Source: Catellatospora methionotrophica (GTDB lineage Bacteria; Actinomycetota; Actinomycetes; Mycobacteriales; Micromonosporaceae). Taken from it: a stretch of DNA of 64,000 nucleotides. Both the position numbers and the translations under genes were made by a program. The notes under the pieces were generated by a model that saw only the letters and a program-made list of their open reading frames with translations, searched no databases and was not told where the DNA came from. Shown here piece by piece: positions 48,442 through 58,628 of this stretch. How positions within the stretch are numbered: the first letter of the stretch is position 1; each line of letters begins with the position of its first letter. Location of the stretch: positions 62,001-126,000 of the forward strand of contig NZ_JAAOTJ010000020.1 in NCBI RefSeq assembly GCF_011297335.1, written 5' to 3'.

Positions 48442-49601
48442 CCGGCCACCTCCGTGTAGAGGCGGTCGAACAGGTTCTTCGTCGCGGTGTCCTCGTGGCC
48501 CCGGTGGGTCAGGTAGTCCGAGAACAGCTCCGGCGCGCTGCGCCCTGAGCGCTGCGGGCGGGCCGCGCGGGTCGCCGCGTCGGGCAGCATCGACGGGTCC
48601 ACCCGGATCTCCAGGGCGCGCGGATACAGCTCCTGCACCTGCTCTCGCAGTCCGGCGCGGGGCGCCTCGGCGACGTACACCCGCAGCCAGGCGTCGTCCT
48701 CGCCCTGCGCCTCGGCCTGCGCGGCCAGCTCCTCCAGGGTGCCGCGCAGCGTACGCAGCGGCGTGACCGTCGGCAGTTCCACCGTGCGCGCCTGCGCCGA
48801 GGTCTGTGCGGTCACCTCGACCATGGTCACGCTGGGCCGGTTCTCCTGCTCGCCGAAGTCGACCGCGATAGGGGAGCCGCTGTAGCGGATCGGGCACGCG
48901 CCCGGCAGCAGTTGTGCCCGGTGCAGGTGGCCCAGCGCCACGTAGTGGGCGTTGCTCGGGAACACCGACGACGGCACGGCGTAGCCGAGGATGCAGTGCG
49001 CGTCGCGCTCGCCGCCGCCCATCGTGCCGCCGACCACGGTCAGGTGCGCGGTGAGCAGGTTGACCGTCTTCGGGTCGGCGAACGCCTGCTCGGCCAGCCG
49101 CGCCATCAGCCGCGCCAGGTGATCGGCGTACGTGGCCTGCGCCTCCGCCTCGGTCAGGTCGAACATCTCCAGCGCGCGCACCGCGTACCGCTGGGACAGG
49201 AACGGCAGCGCGACGCAGCGCCACGCCTCGCCGTCCTTCGTCGTGCCGGAGACGATGTGGTCGGCCGGATTGTCGCTGACCCGGCCGCGCAGGATGATGC
49301 CCGCCGCGTCGGCCCAGGCGCGCAGCGCGTCCAGCGCCGCCCCGTTGTCGTGGTTGCCCGCGATGGCCAGCACCTGCGCCCCGGTGGCCCGCAGCGCGCT
49401 CAGCGCCCGGGTCACGATCTTCGTGGCCTCCGGCGACGGGGCGGCCACGTCGAACAGGTCCCCGGCGACGATGATCAGGTCGGGCTGCTCGGCCTGGGCG
49501 ATCTGGACGACCGCGTGCAGCGCGGCGATCTGCTCCCCGGTGCGGGAGCGGCCTTTGAGCACCTTGCCGACGTGCCAGTCGGAGGTGTGCAGAATCCGCA
49601 T
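48438..49601 (-). CDS. sbcD: SbcD/Mre11-type nuclease
   Basis: 387 residues from ATG 49601 with AAGGA ten bases upstream. Phosphoesterase motifs: TSDWHVGK (residues 6-13), VAGDLFDVAAPS, AIAGNHDNGAALDALR, LLTAHLTVVGG and YVALGHLHRAQ, all binding two Mn ions. C-terminal cap includes the dimer and SbcC-binding part. Cleaves hairpins and protein-blocked ends with SbcC. Confidence 0.95.
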   Translation of the reverse strand: MRILHTSDWHVGKVLKGRSRTGEQIAALHAVVQIAQAEQPDLIIVAGDLFDVAAPSPEATKIVTRALSALRATGAQVLAIAGNHDNGAALDALRAWADAAGIILRGRVSDNPADHIVSGTTKDGEAWRCVALPFLSQRYAVRALEMFDLTEAEAQATYADHLARLMARLAEQAFADPKTVNLLTAHLTVVGGTMGGGERDAHCILGYAVPSSVFPSNAHYVALGHLHRAQLLPGACPIRYSGSPIAVDFGEQENRPSVTMVEVTAQTSAQARTVELPTVTPLRTLRGTLEELAAQAEAQGEDDAWLRVYVAEAPRAGLREQVQELYPRALEIRVDPSMLPDAATRAARPQRSGRSAPELFSDYLTHRGHEDTATKNLFDRLYTEVAG

Positions 49602-49632
49602 CGTCAGTCCTTAAACTCGCTGCTCGGGGGAC

Positions 49633-51384
49633 TCAGAAGGGGATCTCGTCGTCGGCCATGCCGTTGCGCGAACCGGAGCCGACGACGGCGAACGGGTCGG
49701 TGGCGCTGACCATGCTGGCCAGCGTCGCCCGCGGCGCGGGGCCCGCCTCGCTGGGCCGGGTCGCCCAGGCCGGGAACGGGAACTCCACGGCCAGCGGCAC
49801 CGGGATCTCCGGCTGGCCCACGAACATGGTGCCCGGCTTGGCCAGCAGCACCCGCTGGCGCTGCGCGGGGGGCAGGAAGCCGTACTCCGGGCGGCCCGCC
49901 TCGGCCGGGTCCAGGCGGCCGACGACCCGGATCGCCGAGTTGGCGACGATGCGCCGCTCGACCTCGGACGCGGTCTGCTGCGCCCCGATCAGCACGACGC
50001 CCAGCGAGCGGCCGCGCTCGGCGATGTCGAGCAGCACGTCCTTGATCGGGCTGGACCCGTCGCGGGGCGCGTACTTGTTCAGCTCGTCGAGGACCACGAA
50101 CAGCAGCGGCTTGGGTGAACCCGCCTTCTCCTTGCGCTCGAACTCGGTCTTCAGCGTCACGCCGACCACGAAACGCTGCGCGCGGTCCGGCAGGTTGTGC
50201 AGGTCGACCACGGTGACCTGCGCACTTTCGGCGGTGGAGATGCTGTGCGCCCGGCGTTCGGGCAGGTCGCCGCGGACCAGCCGGGCCAGGTCGCGCTTGC
50301 TGTTGATCAGCCGCCGGGCGAACGCGTTGATGGTGCCGATGCCGACCGAGCTGCCGGACCAGGTGCCCCGGGTGTCCTCGTCGTTGAGCTGCTCGACCAG
50401 GTGGTCGACGAGCTGCTCGTAGCTGTTGATCCGGAAGCCGTCGAGGGTGATGCCGCCGTCGGTGGGCACCGCGTTCTTGGCCAGCTGCGCGGTGACCGAG
50501 TGCACCACCATCGTGTACTGCTGGCGTTCGTCGTCGGCGTCGGCGAACACGTACGGCAGCAGCCGGTCGGAGCAGAACTGCGCCAGCGTCCAGTAGAACG
50601 GGTCCACGCCGGTCAGGCGGCTGGCCACGTCGGGGCTGCCCGTCGGGTCCCCGGCCCGCGCCGGAGCGAACACGCTGACCTGCGGGAACGGCGCGGCCTC
50701 CAGGCCGAGCTTGTGATACTGCGCGCGGGTGCGCTCGTCCAGGCGGGTGTTCTGGTGGTCCAGGAACAGCAGGTCCTCGCCCTTGACGTTGAAGATCAGC
50801 GCCTTGGTGTTGACCGCGTCGCCGCCGAACACCCCGGACCGGAACACGGAGTAGAGCAGGAAGGTCGCGAAGCTGGTCTTCGTCGCGACGCCCGAGATGC
50901 CCGAGATGGACACGTGCGCGCCGCGGCTGCCGTCGAGGAAGTCGGCGTTGAGGTAGACCGGCTGGCCGTCGCGGCCGGTGCCGATCGGCAGGCGGCGCTG
51001 CATGCGGTCGAACGACAGCGCGCTGTCGCGCGACGCGCCCTGGGCCCGGAACGCGACCGCGCCCGGCAGCGGCGGCACGTACACCTCCGGCTCGACGCGG
51101 GTCACCGTGACCTCGGCCGCCTCCTGCACCTGCGCGGGCAGCATGCCCTCGGCGATGGCGAACACGTCGGAGTCGAAGCTCGCGCCCTCGTGGCGCGCCC
51201 GCACGCTGGTCACCACCCCGGCGATGGTGACCATGCCGATGTCGGGCAGTGGCCGCTGGGTCACCACGACGTCGTCCAGTTGCAGGTACGACCCCTCGGC
51301 GACCGCGACCCAGAAGGTCAGCGGACTCGCGTCCTCGGTGCCCAGCACCCGCCCGACCGGCGTACCCGGCTGCTCCTCGCTCAC
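49633..51384 (-). CDS. herA: HerA-type hexameric DNA translocase, first gene of the operon
   Basis: 583 residues from GTG 51384 (AGGG upstream); the ORF extends farther but the upstream text is low complexity. Residues 8-100 are the HAS-barrel (PVGRVLGTEDASPLTFWVAV) that defines HerA. The P-loop is ISGISGVATKTS (160-171), an unusual Walker A where A-T-K-T replaces G-x-G-K-T; Walker B is PLLFVVLDELNKYAP; then SLGVVLIGAQQTASEVERRIVANSAIRVVGRLDP, the sensor and arginine finger region. HerA pumps DNA and drives NurA in end resection. 31 bases separate its stop and the SbcD start. Confidence 0.88.
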   Translation of the reverse strand: MSEEQPGTPVGRVLGTEDASPLTFWVAVAEGSYLQLDDVVVTQRPLPDIGMVTIAGVVTSVRARHEGASFDSDVFAIAEGMLPAQVQEAAEVTVTRVEPEVYVPPLPGAVAFRAQGASRDSALSFDRMQRRLPIGTGRDGQPVYLNADFLDGSRGAHVSISGISGVATKTSFATFLLYSVFRSGVFGGDAVNTKALIFNVKGEDLLFLDHQNTRLDERTRAQYHKLGLEAAPFPQVSVFAPARAGDPTGSPDVASRLTGVDPFYWTLAQFCSDRLLPYVFADADDERQQYTMVVHSVTAQLAKNAVPTDGGITLDGFRINSYEQLVDHLVEQLNDEDTRGTWSGSSVGIGTINAFARRLINSKRDLARLVRGDLPERRAHSISTAESAQVTVVDLHNLPDRAQRFVVGVTLKTEFERKEKAGSPKPLLFVVLDELNKYAPRDGSSPIKDVLLDIAERGRSLGVVLIGAQQTASEVERRIVANSAIRVVGRLDPAEAGRPEYGFLPPAQRQRVLLAKPGTMFVGQPEIPVPLAVEFPFPAWATRPSEAGPAPRATLASMVSATDPFAVVGSGSRNGMADDEIPF

Positions 51385-51505
51385 CCGCAGAACCCTAGCG
51401 GCCCCCAGCGACAAACCCACCGCTCCGACGCCCCCACAGTGACCAGCCCCCCTCCCCGTGTCGCCTCCCCGACACCCCGTCGCCCGCGCGTCCCCCTCCA
51501 GCCGA

Positions 51506-51566
51506 GATCGCTGTCTTGTGCCGAAAACTAAGGTCAGGCCCCACTTTCGGACACGAGACAGCGATC
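51506..51566. repeat. 61-nt palindromic element, family A copy 3, overlapping a gene 3' end
   Basis: GATCGCTGTCTTGTGCCG at the left and CACGAGACAGCGATC at the right, 61 nt in total. The right arm and part of the loop encode the last eleven residues (QDRCLVSESGA) of the gene ending at 51534, whose stop is in the loop. It is upstream of herA. Confidence 0.82.
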
Positions 51567-52301
51567 TTGGCTGGGCGATAGGAAGGTGCCCTTCCTTCGG
51601 GTGTGGCGGGTGAGGAGGGAGCCTTCGTCGGTGGTGAGGACGTGGGTGGTGGTCAGGCGGCGGGGCGGGTGGGGGCGGCCTGAGGTGATGCGGCCGGAGC
51701 CGGGACCGGCCAGCAGGGGGGACAGGGTCAGGCACAGGTCGTCGACCAGGTCCTCGCCGCCGAGGGAGCCGAGCAGGGTCGGACCGCCCTCGCAGAGGAG
51801 CTGGGTGAGGCCGAGGCCGTGCAGCAGTTGCAAGCCGGTGGACAGGTCGGCGATGTCGGCGAGGTCGGCGACGGCGGACAGGGCCCGCCGGGCGGCGGGG
51901 TCGGCAGCGGGGCCGGTGAGGATCAGGGGCCGCACGGGGGCGCCGGCCAGGGCGGGTGCGGCGGGGTCCAGGCGCAGCGTGGCCGAGACCACCACCAGCC
52001 GGGGGTACGCGCAGAGCCCGTGCTCGCCGCGCCACGCCCGCCGGGCGGGGTCCAGCGTCAGCGGGCGGTAGCGCTCGTCGCGCAGGGTGCCCGCCCCGAC
52101 GAGCAGCCCGTCGCAGAGCATGCGCAGCAGGCGGAACACGCGCTTGTCGTCCGCGCCGGACAGGCCGGTGGACAGCCCGTCGACGGCGACCGCCCCGTCG
52201 AGGCTGGACACGAAGTTCACCCGCAGCCAGGGGGCGTCGGCGCGCGGGTACAGCCGCACCAGTTCGTCGTCGTCCAGCGCGCCCAGGTGCGCGGCGATCA
52301 C
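51534..52301 (-). CDS. RibD C-terminal domain (pyrimidine reductase family) protein
   Basis: 255 residues from GTG 52301, whose GTGA overlaps the stop of the 39-residue gene upstream. DHFR-like fold of RibD-C: RVNFVSSLDGAVAVDGLSTGLSGADDKRVFRLLRMLCDGLLVGAGTLRDERY, RLVVVSATLRLDP, LLCEGGPTLLGSL and DDLCLTLSPLLAGPGSGR. RibD reduces the pyrimidine in riboflavin synthesis, but the genes around are unrelated, and stand-alone RibD-C proteins serve other reductions. The C-terminus comes from a palindromic repeat. Confidence 0.85.
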   Translation of the reverse strand: MIAAHLGALDDDELVRLYPRADAPWLRVNFVSSLDGAVAVDGLSTGLSGADDKRVFRLLRMLCDGLLVGAGTLRDERYRPLTLDPARRAWRGEHGLCAYPRLVVVSATLRLDPAAPALAGAPVRPLILTGPAADPAARRALSAVADLADIADLSTGLQLLHGLGLTQLLCEGGPTLLGSLGGEDLVDDLCLTLSPLLAGPGSGRITSGRPHPPRRLTTTHVLTTDEGSLLTRHTRRKGTFLSPSQDRCLVSESGA

Positions 52302-52417
52302 TCGCCCGCCGCCCCGGTGGCCGGGGGAGTGGGCTGCTGCGGCCGGTGCTGGCAGTCGCACCACGACCGGCCCCGGCACTCGCGGTGCCGCCGTTCCCGG
52401 CAGGCCTGGCAGATCAT
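52298..52417 (-). CDS. Cys-rich micro-protein (39 aa), coupled to the RibD-C gene
   Basis: ATG 52417 begins MICQACRERRHRECRGRSWC followed by DCQHRPQQPTPPATG. Cys at positions 3, 6, 14, 20 and 22 with two His make a zinc site likely. The GTGA overlap (52298-52301) with the next gene supports translation. It is too short for ordinary gene callers. Function unknown; it may assist or regulate the reductase. Confidence 0.72.
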   Translation of the reverse strand: MICQACRERRHRECRGRSWCDCQHRPQQPTPPATGAAGE

Positions 52418-52464
52418 GTGACCACTTTATCCGCCGCCGGCGTCCGGCAGTGCCGGTGCGGCGG

Positions 52465-53535
52465 TCAGGGGGTGCCGATCACGGAGGTGACCTCGCCGTT
52501 GCGCTTGCGGGGGCGGCAGCCGACCACGACCAGGCAGTCGCCGGACTGCAGGGTGGTGACCTCCTGCCAGGGCAGCGCCTTGCCGTCGCGCAGCACCGCG
52601 ACGACCGGCTCGGGGTATTCGCGCGGGGTCCGGCCGACCTCCTCCGGCTGCACCGGCCGCTCGACGAGCTCCAGGCCGTCGCCGTGCACCAGCAGGTCCG
52701 AGAAGACCTCGCTGAGCTGCGGAGACTTCGCGGCGACGCCGAGCAGCCGGCCCGCCGCCGCGGACGAGGTGATCACCGCGTCGGCGCCGGAGCGCAGCAG
52801 CAGGGGCTCGTTCTCGGCCTCCCTGATCGCGACCGCGACCAGGCACTTCGGGTTGAGCTGGCGGACGGTGAGGGTGGCCAGCACGGCGGTGTCGTCGCGG
52901 TTGGTGGCGATGATGACGCGTGCGGCGGTGTGCACCGAGGCCTGCCGCAGCACGATCGCGCGGGTGGCGTCGCCGAGCACGGCGGCGTACCCGTCGCGGT
53001 TGGCCTCGTCGACGTACTCCTGCCGGTTGTCGACGACGACCACCTGCTCCGGGGAGGTGCCGGAGGCGTGCAGTTGCTTGATGGCGTTGGCGCCCTTGGT
53101 GCCGTATCCGATGACGACGGTGTGCCCTCGCAAGGTCTTCCTCCAGCGGTCGCGCCGCACTTGGTCGCGGTAGTTCTTGGTGAGCACCTGGAACGCGGTG
53201 CCGACCAGGATGGCCAGGAAGGCGATCCGCAGCGGGGTGATGACCAGGACGTTCACCAGCCGGGCGGTCGGGCTGACCGGCACGATGTCGCCGTAGCCGG
53301 TGGTCGACAGCGTCACCGTGGCGTAGTACAGCGCGTCCAGCCAGCTCATCTGCCCGTCGGAGCTGTCCTTGTAGCCGGTGCCGTCGGCCATCACCACGCA
53401 CACGACGGCGGCGAGGATGCCCAGGCCGTACAGGACGCGCCGGGTGATCTGGCGGACCGGGTCGATCTCGCGCTCCGGCAGCTTGATCTGCCCGCGTTCG
53501 ATCGCGGCTCCACTAGTCGTCTTCGGCCCGGCCAT
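52465..53535 (-). CDS. Potassium channel with RCK (TrkA-N and TrkA-C) domains
   Basis: 356 residues from ATG 53535. TM1 at about 35-55 ([16 protein letters not shown]), pore helix and selectivity filter TVTLSTTGYGDIVPVS at about 70-85, TM2 at about 95-115; then TrkA-N (HTVVIGYGTKGANAIKQL, VVVVDNRQEYVDEA, AVLGDATRAIVLRQA) and TrkA-C (EVFSDLLVHGDGLELVER, DCLVVVGCRP). Two-helix ligand-gated K+ channel of the Kch/MthK type. Divergent from the cellobiose operon; 281 bases between. Confidence 0.92.
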   Translation of the reverse strand: MAGPKTTSGAAIERGQIKLPEREIDPVRQITRRVLYGLGILAAVVCVVMADGTGYKDSSDGQMSWLDALYYATVTLSTTGYGDIVPVSPTARLVNVLVITPLRIAFLAILVGTAFQVLTKNYRDQVRRDRWRKTLRGHTVVIGYGTKGANAIKQLHASGTSPEQVVVVDNRQEYVDEANRDGYAAVLGDATRAIVLRQASVHTAARVIIATNRDDTAVLATLTVRQLNPKCLVAVAIREAENEPLLLRSGADAVITSSAAAGRLLGVAAKSPQLSEVFSDLLVHGDGLELVERPVQPEEVGRTPREYPEPVVAVLRDGKALPWQEVTTLQSGDCLVVVGCRPRKRNGEVTSVIGTP

Positions 53536-53668
53536 GCTCGGAGAGTATCCGACGATCAGCCGCCCAACCCTGACCGTTAGAACGAATTAATAATCGTCGA
53601 ACGGCCAACAATCTGGCCGTCGTTCCTGGCCAGCCGCTCTCGATCATGCAGTGACGTAGGTAACAGAA

Positions 53669-53736
53669 TGGGAACGCTCCCATCACCTCCCTTGACACCC
53701 ACGTAACCTCACGGCAATCTCATGGGAGCGCTCCCG
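53669..53736 (+). promoter_or_regulatory. Cellobiose operon promoter flanked by two CebR-like boxes
   Basis: TTGACA (53692-53697), 17 bases, CAATCT (53715-53720). A box TGGGAACGCTCCCA (53669-53682) lies just upstream and TGGGAGCGCTCCCG (53723-53736) overlaps the expected start of transcription. The known Streptomyces CebR site is TGGGAGCGCTCCCA. Repressor bound at both would block the promoter; cellobiose would release it. The cebE ATG is 80 bases further on. Confidence 0.88.
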
Positions 53737-53816
53737 ACCATGTGGTCCACGCCACAGGGAGACCGATCCCCAAGTTTTCACCCCCACCGCACATCGACGA
53801 CCTGAGAGGGGTCAGG

Positions 53817-55121
53817 ATGAGCACGAATATGCGGCGCCGTTCCTTCGCGGCGATCGCACTCGCTGCCGCCGTCACGCTCGGCGCAGCGGCCTGCTCGTCG
53901 GAGGAGCCGGGCACCGGCACCACTGAGCAGATCACCCTGAATGTGGATGTCTTCGGCAACTTCGGTTACGAAGAGCTTTACAAGCAGTACATGGCCGAGC
54001 ACCCCAACGTGAAGATCGTTGAGCGTGGCACCGGTTCCCAGCTGGACGCCCACAACCAGCAGCTGACCCAGCGGCTCGCCGCCGGCGCCGGTGCGGGTGA
54101 CATCGTCGCCCTCGAAGAGGGCGTGATCATCTCCTACCTGGACAAGGCCAACCTGTTCACCGACCTCGGTGAGTACGGTGCCAAGGACCTCGCGGGCAAC
54201 TTCATCCCGTGGAAGTTCCAGCAGGGCACCACGGCCGACGGCAAGATCCTGGGCCTCGGCACCGACGTCGGCTCGATGGCCATGTGCTACCGCACCGACC
54301 TGTTCAAGAAGGCCGGTCTGCCGACCGACCGCGCCGCGGTCTCGGCCCTGTGGCCGACCTGGGACGACTACATCAAGACCGGTCAGACCTTCAAGAGCAA
54401 GGTGAAGGACGCGGGCTTCATCGACGCGGTGACCAACACGTACAACACGATCCTGATGCAGAAGGCCGGTCAGGGCGCGGGCTACACGTACTTCGACAAG
54501 TCCGGTGCGATGACGATCGACACCAACCCGGCGGTCAAGGACTCCTACGACCTCGCGGTCAAGATCCTGGACGCCGGCCTGTCGGCCAAGCTCCAGGCCT
54601 GGACCCAGGAGTGGAACAACGGCTTCAAGCAGGCGCAGTTCGCCACCATCGCCTGCCCGGCGTGGATGACCGGTTACATCACCGAGCAGAACGGCGCCGA
54701 CGGCAAGGGCAAGTGGGACATCGCTGCCGCGCCCGGCGGCGGCGGCAACTGGGGCGGCTCGTTCCTGGCCGTGCCGAAGCAGTCCAAGCACGCCAAGGAG
54801 GCTGCCGAGCTGGTCAAGTTCCTGACCAACCCGGCCGGTCAGACCGCTTCGTTCAAGTCGAAGGGCAACCTGCCCTCGTCGCCGCAGGCGCTGGCCGACC
54901 CGGCCGTCAAGGCGGCCGTGAACGAGTACTTCAGCAACGCCCCGACCGGCGACATCTTCGCCAAGGGCGCGCTGGACCTCAAGCCGGTCTACCTGGGTGC
55001 GAAGAACGCCCCGGTGCGCACCGCGGTCGAGAACGCGCTCCGCACGGTGGAGCAGGGCACCAAGAAGTCTGCCGACGCCTGGACGGCCGCCGTCACCGAC
55101 GGCAAGAAGGCCGCTCAGTAA
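53817..55121 (+). CDS. cebE: Cellobiose ABC transporter substrate-binding lipoprotein
   Basis: 434 residues from ATG 53817, with GAGAGGGG upstream. Lipobox LGAAACSS (Cys26). Family 1 sugar-binding fold: NVDVFGNFGYEELYKQYMAEHPNVKI, QRLAAGAGAGDIVALEEG, LGTDVGSMAMCYRTDLFKKAGLP, CPAWMTGYITEQN and SKHAKEAAELVKFLTNP. CebE binds cellobiose and cello-oligosaccharides at the outer face. It is the first gene of cebE-cebF-cebG-bglC-cebR. Confidence 0.92.
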   Translation: MSTNMRRRSFAAIALAAAVTLGAAACSSEEPGTGTTEQITLNVDVFGNFGYEELYKQYMAEHPNVKIVERGTGSQLDAHNQQLTQRLAAGAGAGDIVALEEGVIISYLDKANLFTDLGEYGAKDLAGNFIPWKFQQGTTADGKILGLGTDVGSMAMCYRTDLFKKAGLPTDRAAVSALWPTWDDYIKTGQTFKSKVKDAGFIDAVTNTYNTILMQKAGQGAGYTYFDKSGAMTIDTNPAVKDSYDLAVKILDAGLSAKLQAWTQEWNNGFKQAQFATIACPAWMTGYITEQNGADGKGKWDIAAAPGGGGNWGGSFLAVPKQSKHAKEAAELVKFLTNPAGQTASFKSKGNLPSSPQALADPAVKAAVNEYFSNAPTGDIFAKGALDLKPVYLGAKNAPVRTAVENALRTVEQGTKKSADAWTAAVTDGKKAAQ

Positions 55122-55213
55122 GCAACGCCCGATGAAGCCGGGGTGCGCGGTCGATCCGACCGCCCACCCCGGCCATGGCAGTCACGGTCGGCCGGCAACG
55201 CACAGGAGTGGTC

Positions 55214-56242
55214 ATGACAGTGCAATCCTCCACGCGACCTGAGGTCGCGCCGGGGCATCGCCGGGGCGGGTCGACCCCGCCCACGGAACCGCAGCGGAGC
55301 AAGGGAGTGCTCGGGCGGCTCGACATCAAATACTCCCCGTACCTGTACATCGCGCCTTTCTTCGTCGTGTTCGGGATCTTCGGCCTCTGGCCGCTGATCT
55401 ACACGCTGCGGATGTCGCTCTACGACTGGGACCTGGGGTCCACGGTCGAGACCGCGAAGTTCGTCGGGTTCGACAACTTCGCGATGTTCCTGGGCGACTC
55501 CGACTTCTGGAACTCGGTCGTCAACACGATCGCGATGTTCCTGATGTCCACGATCCCGCAGCTGATCCTCGCGCTGATCCTCGCGAACGCGCTCAACAAG
55601 CGCCTGCGCGGCCGCACGCTGCTGCGCATGGGCGTGCTGATCCCGAACATCACCTCGGTGGCCGCGGTCTCCATCGTCTTCACCCAGCTCTACAACCGCG
55701 ACTTCGGTCTGATCAACTGGGTGCTCGGCCTCTTCGGCGTCGACGCGATCGACTGGACGGCGCGCAGCTGGTCGTCCTGGGTGGCCATCTCCTCGATGGT
55801 CGACTGGCGCTGGACCGGCTACAACGCGCTGATCTTCCTGGCCGCGATGCAGTCCATCCCGCGCGACATCTACGAGTCGGCGTCGATCGACGGCGCGTCG
55901 GGCTGGCGGCAGTTCTGGACCATGACCGTGCCGATGCTGCGGCCCACGATCATCTTCGTGACCATCATCTCGACCATCGGCGGCCTGCAGCTCTACGGCG
56001 AGCCGCTGCTGTTCACCGGCGGCGGCAACCCGCTGCTGGGCGGCTCGGACCGACAGTCGCAGACGGTCACCATGTTCCTGATGGAGCAGTTCTACATGAA
56101 GTTCGAGCTGGGCCGCGCCGCGACGGTCGCCTGGCTGCTCTTCATCCTGATCATGATCTTCAGCATCATCAACTTCCTGTTCACCCGGAGTCTCCGGTCC
56201 GCCGACGGGAAGGTCAAGCAGAAGAAGGGCGCGAGCCGATGA
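55214..56242 (+). CDS. cebF: Cellobiose ABC transporter permease
   Basis: 342 residues from ATG 55214, AGGAG nine bases upstream. Six hydrophobic helices; the first is [25 protein letters not shown] loop at about 235 ([28 protein letters not shown]) contacts the ATPase. No MsiK-type ATPase gene is nearby, consistent with Streptomyces, where a shared MsiK powers several sugar systems. The last codon overlaps cebG (ATGA). Confidence 0.92.
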   Translation: MTVQSSTRPEVAPGHRRGGSTPPTEPQRSKGVLGRLDIKYSPYLYIAPFFVVFGIFGLWPLIYTLRMSLYDWDLGSTVETAKFVGFDNFAMFLGDSDFWNSVVNTIAMFLMSTIPQLILALILANALNKRLRGRTLLRMGVLIPNITSVAAVSIVFTQLYNRDFGLINWVLGLFGVDAIDWTARSWSSWVAISSMVDWRWTGYNALIFLAAMQSIPRDIYESASIDGASGWRQFWTMTVPMLRPTIIFVTIISTIGGLQLYGEPLLFTGGGNPLLGGSDRQSQTVTMFLMEQFYMKFELGRAATVAWLLFILIMIFSIINFLFTRSLRSADGKVKQKKGASR

Positions 56243-57146
56243 CCGCCACCGCAGTCCGGACCGGCACCACGCCCGCTCCCGCCCCGAAGCGCCGTCGCCG
56301 CAAGGGCGGCGGCGCGGCCGAGCGGCTCTGGCAGGCCAGCCCGCTCACGTACGTCACGCTGCTGGCCGCGGTGGCGCTGTCGATGTTCCCGCTGTACTAC
56401 ATGTTCGTCATCGCGACGCGCACCAACGACGCGATCGGGCAGACCCCGCCCCCGGTGACCCCGGGCGGCGAGATCGGCGGCAACGTCGACCGCCTGCTGG
56501 GCAACGAGAGCGCCGCGTTCATGACGGGCCTGGTGAACTCCGCGATCGTCGCGACGGTCGTCACCGTGTTCGTGGTGTTCTTCTCGTCGCTGGCCGGCTT
56601 CGCGTTCGCCAAGCTGCGGTTCAAGGGCCGCAACGGGATGATGCTGGCCATCCTCATCACGATGATGGTGCCGACGCAGCTGGGCATCGTGCCGCTCTAC
56701 CAGATGATGTACGAGTGGGACCTGCACAACAAGCTGCCCTCGATCATCCTGCCGTTCCTGGTCAGCGGCTTCGGCGTGTTCATGATGCGCCAGTACGCGA
56801 GCCAGGCCGTGCCCGACGAGCTGATCGAGGCCGCCCGCATGGACGGCTGCAGCACGTTCCGCACGTACTGGAACGTCGTGCTGCCGGGACTGCGTCCCGC
56901 CATCGCGGTGCTGGGCCTGTTCACCTTCATGGAGCAGTGGAACTCGTTCCTCTGGCCGCAGATCGCGCTGGGCGACCCGACGAACCCGACCGTTCAGCTG
57001 TCCCTGCAGCGCCTCTCGCAGGGTTATTACAACGATTACTCCCAGGTGTTCGCGGGTACGCTGCTCAGTGTCGTGCCGTTGCTCGTGATCTTCATTATCT
57101 TCGGTCGTCAGATCATCGGCGGCATCATGGAAGGTGCTGTAAAAGC

Positions 57147-57150
<4 letters not shown>
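56239..57150 (+). CDS. cebG: Cellobiose ABC transporter permease
   Basis: 303 residues from ATG 56239. Six helices, with AEAAL-type EAA loop [32 protein letters not shown] at about 190-220. Pairs with CebF. Its last codon overlaps the GTG of bglC, so the three genes are translationally coupled. Confidence 0.92.
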
Positions 57151-58565
<1,415 letters not shown>

Positions 58566-58628
58566 CGGCACAGCATTCCGGGGCCGGTCACCGGCCGGCC
58601 CCGGACCTGCCCAGAACGAGGAGCATCG

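Noticed and set aside
44981-51384. Antiphage defence island built on HerA
   Set aside because: HerA defence systems pair with Sir2, DUF4297 or similar effectors; here the partners are SbcCD and a NurA-like nuclease, which fits repair.
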